Shown here piece after piece: positions 57,060 through 64,000 of a DNA stretch of 64,000 nt. Position 1 is the stretch's first letter. Each line of letters begins with the position of its first letter. The position numbers and the translations under genes are program-made. The stretch is from Ligustrum vulgare (Eukaryota > Streptophyta > Magnoliopsida > Lamiales > Oleaceae). The notes under the pieces are model-generated. The model did no database searches and was not told the DNA's origin. It saw only the letters and a list, made by a program, of their open reading frames with translations. Location of the stretch: NCBI GenBank assembly GCA_963555705.1, contig OY743184.1:22108859-22172858 (forward strand). Direction: 5' to 3'.

Positions 57060-58577
57060 ATATATTTTCACAGGCAACCGTGACGATGAATAATTTTCAA
57101 ATGTACCGGCACATCATGAGCCCGGGCTGGACCCTGGCCTGGACATGGGCTAAGAAAGAAGTAATATGGTCCATGGTTGGGTCACAGACCACAGAACAAG
57201 GGGACTGTTCCAAGTTCAAAGGTAATGTACCACATTGTTGTAAAAAGAATCCAACAGTAGTGGACTTACTCCCTGGTGTTCCTTACAACCAGCAATTCAC
57301 CAACTGCTGCAAAGGTGGAGTCATGTCATCGTGGGGCCAAGATCCACAGGCTGCCATCTCAGCTTTCCAAGTTAGCGTCGGCCAAGCTGGCACCTCGAAC
57401 AAGACTGTAAAGCTTCCCAAGAACTTCACCTTGTTAGGTCCTGGACCTGGCTACACTTGTGGTCCTGCAAAAATCGTGCCTCCAACCAATTTCCTCACGA
57501 CTGATCGGCGTAGGAAGACTCAGGCCCTGAGTAAGCCCTTTTATTTTATGTCCTGACTTGTTTGTTACGCAGTATTAGATATGACTAGACGATATAATTT
57601 ATATTCTTTAAATTTAAATTTATATTTTTACAGTGTTTCAATCTATCTTTTAAGATTTCATATTCTTGATTGAGCTCTAGTTTGCTAATACTAGGATTCA
57701 ATGCAGTGACATGGAATGTAACATGCACCTATTCGCAATTTCTAGCCCGAAAACACCCCAGCTGTTGCGTCTCATTTTCGTCTTTCTACAATGAAACAAT
57801 CACTCCTTGTCCTTCTTGTGCTTGTGGCTGCGAAAACAAAAAAAAATGCATCAAGTTAGCAAACTATGTTGATATGAAACATCAATCTTTATGCACTTTT
57901 TTGAGTAAAATGAGTCGAATAACTGGAAATTATTTATGCAGGAGTGACTCAAAACTTCTTGATAAGGTTGGGATTAACACTCCAAGAAAAGATAACTTGC
58001 CCCTTTTACAGTGCACACACCATATGTGCCCAATCCGAGTGCACTGGCACGTTAAGGTCAATTACAAGGACTATTGGCGGGTGAAGATAGCGATAACAAA
58101 TTTTAACTATAGAATGAACTATACACAATGGACTCTTGTTGTACAGCATCCGAATCTGAACAATGTGACTCAACTTTTCAGCTTCGATTACAAGCCTCTG
58201 GTTCCATACGCATCCATAAGTAAGTTTATAAACTTGTCTAAAGAAAATAATACGCACTCGTGCACTAAAAACATGTGAATTTGATGTGTTCAGATGACAC
58301 TGGAATGTTTTATGGCATGAAGTTCTACAATGACCTGTTGATGGAAGCTGGGCCGTCCGGGAACGTGCAGTCGGAAGTTCTTATGCAGAAGGACAAGAAC
58401 ACCTTTTCGTTCAAGCAAGGATGGGCGTTCCCATGGAAAGTCTATTTCAATGGTGAAGAATGCATGCTGCCACCACCGGACGCTTATCCTCTTCTACCAA
58501 ATTCTGCTCATCCAAGTCGAGTTTCTATCTTAATGTTGTTTAGTTTTGTAGTTCTGTTTTTATTGGTAATGTGGTGA
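56297..58577 (+). CDS. COBL: COBRA-like GPI-anchored cell-wall protein
   Basis: Coding exons by GT-AG junctions: 56297-56348, 56445-56524, 57074-57530, 57707-57854, 57942-58219, 58294-58577, giving 432 codons. COBRA-family proteins act at the outer face of the plasma membrane in cellulose deposition and oriented cell expansion. Residues 1-18 are a signal peptide (MRFLVAAFLLCVFLSCA). YDPLDPNGNITIKWDVMSW opens the conserved domain with an N-glycosylation site. GYTCGPAKIVPP and the family hallmark CCVS (about 216-219) follow, then a Cys-rich CPSCACGC. VHWHVKVNYKDYWRVKI and the closing ECMLPPPDAYP are conserved. The C-terminus (PNSA then a hydrophobic tail) fits a GPI-anchor signal. It is closest to the COBRA/COBL4 type. 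GWAFPWKVYF has Trp where family members I recall have Arg. Confidence 0.95.
56655..56790 (+). mobile_element. MITE in COBRA-like intron 2
   Basis: The segment starts GTTTGTTTGGTAATGGG and ends CATTACCAAACAGGGCC, so GTTTGGTAATG and CATTACCAAAC form perfect terminal inverted repeats. The interior of about 100 bp includes CATAAAAATGTGTGGTTG. It is too short to encode anything and resembles the piece in TRM1 intron 4. Superfamily is not certain; the terminus recalls PIF/Harbinger-type MITEs. Confidence 0.7.
56795..56905 (-). repeat. Dispersed repeat, inverted copy
   Basis: Read on the - strand this matches the repeats near 3290-3450 and 44570-44690 (GATTTTGATAAAAATTGATGA, then GTGTG[G/A]TTAAAATTAA and a GACTTTGACTT phrase). 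It lies directly beside the MITE at 56655-56790. Confidence 0.6.
56988..57051. repeat. (TA)n microsatellite in COBRA-like intron 2
   Basis: A pure TA dinucleotide run of about 60 bases, ending about 20 bases before the exon 3 acceptor. It is likely to vary in length between individuals. Confidence 0.97.
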
Positions 58578-59259
58578 TCAGTTTCCAAGTTGTATTAGTA
58601 TTGGAAATTTTGAAGACAAAAAATTGAGATGCCCGGTGATTCAATGAATATCTATCCAGTAAATCCTAGCGACAGCTCTGTTTACTATAAGATGTATGTT
58701 GGAAAAAATGGCTTTGAGTGGGACTTTTTACGTACAATTTTGGATGGGACTCACTTCTTGTTTGTGAACGACCAGAGTGGAATTGTTAATCCTCGTTGAC
58801 GTGCGTCTCACTAGTAATGAAGAAAAGAAGATAAATCTTGTCGTCAATGGCGTCCAGCCATGTCTAGTAACATGCCCTTAACTGTGTTTGGCTGTTGTAT
58901 TATAAACCAATTTTTAAACTACACAATTTCTTAAATTACTTTTCAACCCCATACATTTTCTCTCCAATTTTTAATCACACATTTTACCTCGAAAAAAAAA
59001 AAGCAGTTTCTTTGTGCTGTTGAACGCATTGTAAAGTTCCATCAGTTAAAAGGTTACCATGGAATCTTATCACAACTAACAACTTCACTAGTATAAATGT
59101 CCTCGCTATCACTGGTAAACTCTTAATCCTCCTTCATTGATGCTTCACCAGCCTCACAGTCATCATTGGATGGTGTTTTCATTAAGCTGCGACTGCAAGG
59201 ATTTCCTTTTTTTCATCTTGATGATGACAGTAATTAAACTTAAGAATTCCAGAGTAAAT
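58578..59259. other. COBRA-like 3' flank
   Basis: Contains the probable 3' UTR. A 56-codon frame at 58629-58799 (MPGDSMNIYPVNPSDSS... ending NPR) looks protein-like but is unrecognised. MITE-like phrases (TTTTAATCACACATTTTA) occur at about 58890-58990. No further gene is supported. Confidence 0.4.
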
Positions 59260-60049
59260 TGTTGGGCTTAAATGGTTTTTGGCTCAAACCATTATTAAGT
59301 AATGAAATGGTCCAACCCATTTTAAATATGATTTGAAAGGTGGAGGACCACTTGTGCAATTTCATTAAAGTTGGTTCCTAACTAATTAAAGAAAAAGGAA
59401 GACTTTTTGCTGGGGACAATTCACAAATAGAGGCTGGGATTTTTTTCACATATTACACACAATGGAATGCTGAAGCTGCTAGGAAGAATAATGTGAGTTG
59501 GGTCTTCTCATTTTCTGTTGAAATAATACACACACAGACATCAACATAATAGAGGCAGCCTATATATTTGGAAGAAAGGTTATTCATTTTTGTTTTCTCT
59601 TCCTCGACTTTGCTTGTCTAAGTATTAACTTAGAATGATTTAGGTGTATTTTATCCATTAGTATTGTTGTTGTTGGGGTTCCATCTATTGTATTAGATGA
59701 TATATATTGTGGTTGCCAAGAGTGATTCTTGAAGCTGTGTATTTGATTACCTCTAGATTTAGGGCAAAAATTTAGGGAAGAAAAATATTGTATTGCTATT
59801 ATTTGGTAATAGTGGAATTGTCGGTTTGCCACGTCGATTTTCCCTTTTCATTGGAGGATTTTACGACGTTAAATAATTTATGGTGTTATCACCTTTGCTA
59901 TTTATAGTTCGATATTCTATTATTTGTTGTTTTGGATTGACTTGTTTGAGTTGGTTGAATTCTTATTTTAATCACACGAAGTTTGGGGGAAATATTCTTG
60001 GCGTTGCTACTTGTGTTGGCAATTCTATTTGTTGTCCAATTTTCCAACA
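59260..60049 (+). repeat. 5' LTR of the terminal copia element
   Basis: 790 bp with perfect TGTTGG/CCAACA terminal inverted repeats. It contains CTATATATTTGG (about 59560) and CTATTTATAG (about 59898) as possible TATA elements. The partner LTR is beyond the window. Confidence 0.85.
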
Positions 60050-60085
60050 GTGGTATCAGAGACAGGTTGGATTGTGTAGATTAAA

Positions 60086-61534
60086 ATGGAGGATCCGATT
60101 GTTTGTGCTATGATTAGACTCACTAATCATAATTGTGTAACTTGGAAGCCTAGGATGGATGATATCCTTTATTGCAAGGATTTGTATGACCCCGTTGAGG
60201 GTGACACGACTAAACCAAAGGATATGTCAGATAAGGAGTGGACCAAACAGAATAGAAAGACTATCGGAACTATCAGACAGTGGGTGGATAACATTGTGTT
60301 TCATCATGTGGCACAGGAAACTGACGCATAGAAATTGTGGTCGAAATTGGAGTCTATGTTTGAGAAGAAGACTACATCTAGGAAGTCTTTTCTGATTAGA
60401 AACTTGGTCAACATGAAATACAAAGATGGCATGGGTGTGACAGAACACTTGAACAATTTATAGAATATTGTAAATCAGTTGACTACTATGGGCATGAAAC
60501 TAAAAGATGAATTACAGGCTTTGTTACTTTTGAGTTCTTTGCTAGACAGTTGGGAGACCTTTGTTGTGACTATCAGTAATTCTGCTCCGAATGGTGTTTT
60601 ATCTATGGAGTCTGTGAAAGACAGTATGCAGAATGAGGAATCAAGAAGAAAGTCCTCAGGTGTACATGCAGGGTCAAATCATGCATATGCTCTTGTTGTA
60701 GAGGACAGGGGGAGAAATAGAAATAGATGGCAGAAAGGTCGCAGCAAGTCAAGAGGTCGGTCGAAATCAAAAGATAAAAAGTCAGTTTGCTATCATTGTG
60801 GTAATGTGGTCCACATTAAAAGAAATTGCCGAATTTGGTTGAGAGAGCAAAGGGAAGGTAGCAATCAGAAGAAGGAAGATGAAAAGAACACTACAGCTAT
60901 TGTTTCTACCAGTGATGAAATACTTTCTTGTATAGATGGTCATTGCCTACACGTGGGTGATCCTAGTACTGAGTGGATTATTGATAGTGGTGCGTCCTAC
61001 CGTGTTTGTTTGAATATGAACATGTTTGCAAATTACACAGCTAGTGATTTTGGTATTTCAAAGGTCGAAAATACTAGACAATCTAAGATTGTTGGGATTG
61101 GTGATTTTTACTTGCAAACAGAACTTGGCTACTCGTTGATACTGAATGATGTGAGGCATATTGCTGATATGCGCCTCAATCTAATTTTAGTTATGGCTCT
61201 CGACATACAGGGTTATTATAACAAATTAGGTGATTTGAATTGGAAATTTTCAAAGGGCATTTTGATTGTCGTCAAAGGAAAAGCTTGTTGCACTCTCTAC
61301 AAGGCTTATGCAAAAGCTTGTAAAAATGAGGTAAATGTTGTTGAAGATACTTCTCCTGATTTATGGCACAAGAGGCTTGGTCACATAAGTGAAAAAGGTT
61401 TGCAGTTTCAGGCTAAGAAGACATCTATTCCCTTAGCTAAAGGTATGTCACTAAACCAATGTGATCATTGTTTATATGGTAAAAAACACAGAGTTTTTTT
61501 AGTGGTTCATTTAAAAGAAAACATGATATTTTAG
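60086..61534 (+). pseudogene. Copia gag and protease, with stops
   Basis: A frame from ATG 60086 reads through gag (MEDPIVCAMIRLTNHNCVTW) with two in-frame TAG codons, near 60329 and 60461, and then is open from 60479 to 61534. It contains a basic Arg/Ser-rich linker, the zinc knuckle CYHCGNVVHIKRNC, the protease active site IIDSGAS (about 60980), and the pre-integrase segment LWHKRLGH...CDHCLYGKKH. A frameshift near 61500 breaks the link to integrase. Confidence 0.9.
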
Positions 61535-63985
61535 AACTTTTGCATTCTGATGTGTGTTCTCCTAGTGATGTCGCTTCTTTGGGTGGAAACAAGTATTTCC
61601 TTACTTTTGTTGATGATGCTTCTAGGAAGCTTTGGGTTTATATGTTGAAATCTAAAGATCAAATCTTTTAGAGTTTTCAACAGTTTCATGCCATGGTAGA
61701 ATGAGAAACAGGGAAGTCTTTGAAATGTCTCAGAACGGATAATGGTGGGGAATATACTTCACATGAGTTCATAGATTATTGCTCAAAATTTGGGATTCGA
61801 CATGAGTTTACAGAAGCAGGTACTCCTCAACATAATGGTTGTCGTGTCGCAGAAAGAATTAACCGTACCATTCTTGACAGAGTCAGATGTATGTTGAAGA
61901 TAGCAAAGCTACTCAAAATGTTTTGCGGTGAAGCAGTTCAGACTGCTTGCTATTTGATCAATAGATCTCCATTTGTTCCTTTGTACTTTGATATTTCAAA
62001 AAGAGTTTGGACATGAAAAGATGTTTCCTACTCTCATCTGAAGGTGTTTGGGTGTAAAGCTTTTGTGCACATGCCTAAGGAACAGAGATTGAAACTTGAT
62101 GACAGAGCTACTCCTTGTATATTTCTTAGTTATGGTGATGAAGAGTTTGGGTACAAATTTTGGTAACCAGAGAAAAAGAAGATTGTGAGAAGCAGAGATG
62201 TGGTCTTTCATGAAGACCAAACCATTGAAGATTTGGATAAATTGGAGCAGCCTAGAGTGACTGCAGTTGTTCCTGATCTCGCATCTACTAGAACTTCAAC
62301 ATCACAGCCTATTGTTGAAGAGAATTTAGCTCCTACTGATAAGAATGTTGATGACAATGCTCATGATGATATACTAGCAGGTGAGAATGCTAATGATGGG
62401 GGGCAAATACCTGAGATAGAAGAAGATGAAGAAGCACATGTCAGAAGATCTACTAGAGATCACAGGACATCTACTAGGTATCCTACTTTGGACTATATTT
62501 TGCTTACTACTAATGGAGAGCCAGAAGGTTTTTTTTAGGCACAGGCTGATAGGAATAAAGTTCAGTGGATGAAAACAATGACAGAAGAAATGAATTCCTT
62601 GAGGAAGAACAATACTTATGACTTGGTGAATCTTCCTAAGGGCAAGAAAGCATTGAGAAATAAATGGATGTATAAAATCAAACGAGATGGAAATGGTGAT
62701 TTGATTAAGTACAAAGCTTGTTTGGTTGTTAAAGGCTTTGGGCAGAAATATGGTGTTGATTTTGATGAGATTTTCTCTCCTGTTGTGAAAATGACATCAA
62801 TCAGAGTTGTTTTGGGGTTAGCACACAGTCTAGACCTAGAAATGGAGCAACTTGATGTGAAGACTGTCTTCCTACATGGTGACTTGGAGGAAGAGATTTA
62901 TATGTTTCAACCAGAGGGTTTTGAATTAAAGGAGAAAGAACACCTTGTACGTAAATTGAAGAAAAATTTGTATGAGCTCAAGCAAGCACTAAGACAGTGG
63001 TATAAAAATTTTGATACTTTTATGCAAGTTAAGAATACTCAAGGACGGCTGCAGATTCTTGTATTTATATCAGATCTTTTCCAGGTGACAAGTTTATTAT
63101 TTTACTGTTTTATGTTGATGATATGCTTATAGTTGGCCAGGATGTTGGGTTGATCAAGAAATTGAAGGAAGCCTTACATAAGTCATTTGATATGAAAGAT
63201 TTGGGGCCGACTAAACAGATATTGGGCATGGAGATAATTTGAGACAGAAAATCTAAGAGGTTGTGGTTATCACAAGAAAAATATATTGAAGGGTTCTTGA
63301 AAGTTCAATATGAAAGGAGCTAAATCAGTTAGCTCACCTCTTGGGGGTCATCTCAAAATTACCAAAAGATCTTGTCCTTCAACGAGTGAAGAGAAGAAGA
63401 AGATGGAAGCATTACCCTATTCTTCAGAAGTTGGTAGTTTGATGTATGTTATGGTATGTACTCGTCTAGATATTGCACATGCAATTGGCGTGGTAAGCAG
63501 ATTTCTGTCTAATCCGGGTAAAGATCATTGGGAAGCAGTAAAATGGATTATGTGGTATCTCAGGGGGAACTTCTACTTTGTGTTTGGGTTTCGGGAGAGC
63601 TCAACCAGTTTTGACAGCGTACACAGATGCAGATATGGCAGGAGATTTTGACAACAGAAAGTCTACATCTAGGTACTTATTTACTTTTGCAGGGGGAGAT
63701 ATTCCTTGGCAGTCAAGATTGCAAAAATGTGTGGCTTTGTCTACAACTGAGGTTGAGTATATTGCAGTTACCGAAGCAGGTCAAGAGATGATATGGATGA
63801 AAAAGTTTCTTCAGGAGCTCAACGAGAAGCAAGGTGAGTACATCATTTATTGTGATAGTCGGAGTTCTCTTGAGTTAAGTAAGAATTCTATTTTCCATTC
63901 TCGTACTAACACATTGATGTAAGGTATCATTGGATACGTGGAGTGGTTGATGAGAAATTGATGCAATTGTAAAAAATTCACAATG
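61500..63985 (+). pseudogene. Copia integrase, RT and RNase H, with stops
   Basis: Integrase core segments: HSDVCSP and VDDASRKLW (about 61543-61640), LRTDNGGEY (about 61735) and HNGCRVAERINRT with the catalytic Glu (about 61830-61870). RT begins about 62569 (MNSLRKNNTYDLV, KYKACLVVKGFGQKYGVDF), with YVDD around 63113 in a shifted frame. Connection and RNase H follow (CTRLDIAHAI, TDADMAGDF, STTEVEYIAV, IYCDSRSSLEL). At least five stops or frame shifts interrupt the whole. The last bases after 63922 are still element sequence. Confidence 0.9.
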
Positions 63986-64000
63986 ATAAGAATATTGCTG

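Larger units (their letters stand above)
59260..64000 (+). mobile_element. Ty1-copia retrotransposon, 5' part
   Basis: The 5' LTR (59260-60049) runs from TGTTGGGC to CCAACA, followed one base later by the PBS TGGTATCAGAGA (60051). Gag, protease, integrase, RT and RNase H follow in copia order; the window ends in or just after RNase H, so the 3' LTR and TSD partner lie outside (the 5' flank is TAAAT). The domains resemble the Tnt1/Tork-type copia lineage. Numerous nonsense codons and a few frameshifts make it inactive. It lies 680 bp downstream of the COBRA-like gene in the same orientation. Confidence 0.9.

Noticed and set aside
57670..58278. A single unspliced 202-codon exon of the COBRA-like gene
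   Set aside because: It includes an 87-bp intron with good GT-AG ends; removing it restores the known family sequence, and the frame also runs past the 58219 donor.
1..64000. tRNA, rRNA, CRISPR or bacterial-type operon features
   Set aside because: None were recognised by reading; the only tRNA-related matches are retrotransposon primer-binding sites. A tRNAscan or Rfam search would be decisive.

Overview
The window is nuclear DNA of a flowering plant, most likely a eudicot. It is AT-rich, has spliced protein genes with GT-AG introns, and is dominated by plant LTR retrotransposons, MITEs and microsatellites. No CRISPR, operon or organellar features are visible. The species cannot be named from the sequence.

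Only two intact host genes are convincing. TRM1 (tRNA guanine-26 N2-dimethyltransferase; 12 coding exons, 12145-18390, + strand, 597 codons) and a COBRA-like GPI-anchored cell-wall protein (six coding exons, 56297-58577, + strand, 432 codons). Neither is functionally linked to the other. Host gene fragments also occur: an orphan last exon of a UDP-arabinopyranose mutase/RGP gene (36976-37281, -), and a ribosomal protein uL23 (L23A) pseudogene fragment (28527-28747, -).

Layout. 1-755 unassigned AT-rich DNA; 761-2662 solo copia-type LTR with a target-site duplication (TSD); 3868-9524 decayed Ty1-copia element on the - strand with both LTRs and a TSD; 10391-11816 candidate Helitron with a duplicated 5' end; 11817-18390 TRM1 and its promoter; 20443-27438 nearly intact CRM-like Ty3-gypsy element with TSD and about 98-99% identical LTRs; 28206-29419 gene-fragment region; 29556-30689 LTR plus start of gag of a Tat/Athila-like gypsy element; 31420-32200 degenerate tandem repeat; 35247-36847 deleted copia-like element ending in a near-perfect 121-bp inverted repeat; 36976-37281 RGP exon; 37480-39664 two LTRs around a short noncoding interior (LARD-like); 41395-43373 candidate unclassified element containing three 194-bp tandem repeats; 44696-50844 decayed copia element with TSD; 53136-54068 solo LTR of the same family as 29556-30255; 56297-58577 COBRA-like gene; 59260-64000 5' part of another copia element that runs off the window.

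Element boundaries were set by eye from matching termini, TSDs, primer-binding sites (PBS) and polypurine tracts (PPT). The most unusual observations are the array of a 10-base CpG-rich palindromic motif in the CRM LTR, which also supplies the pol stop codon; the 121-bp near-perfect LTR palindrome beside the orphan RGP exon; the Helitron with two 5' ends just upstream of TRM1; and an 87-bp stop-free intron in the COBRA-like gene. I found no convincing evidence of a wholly new biological system.
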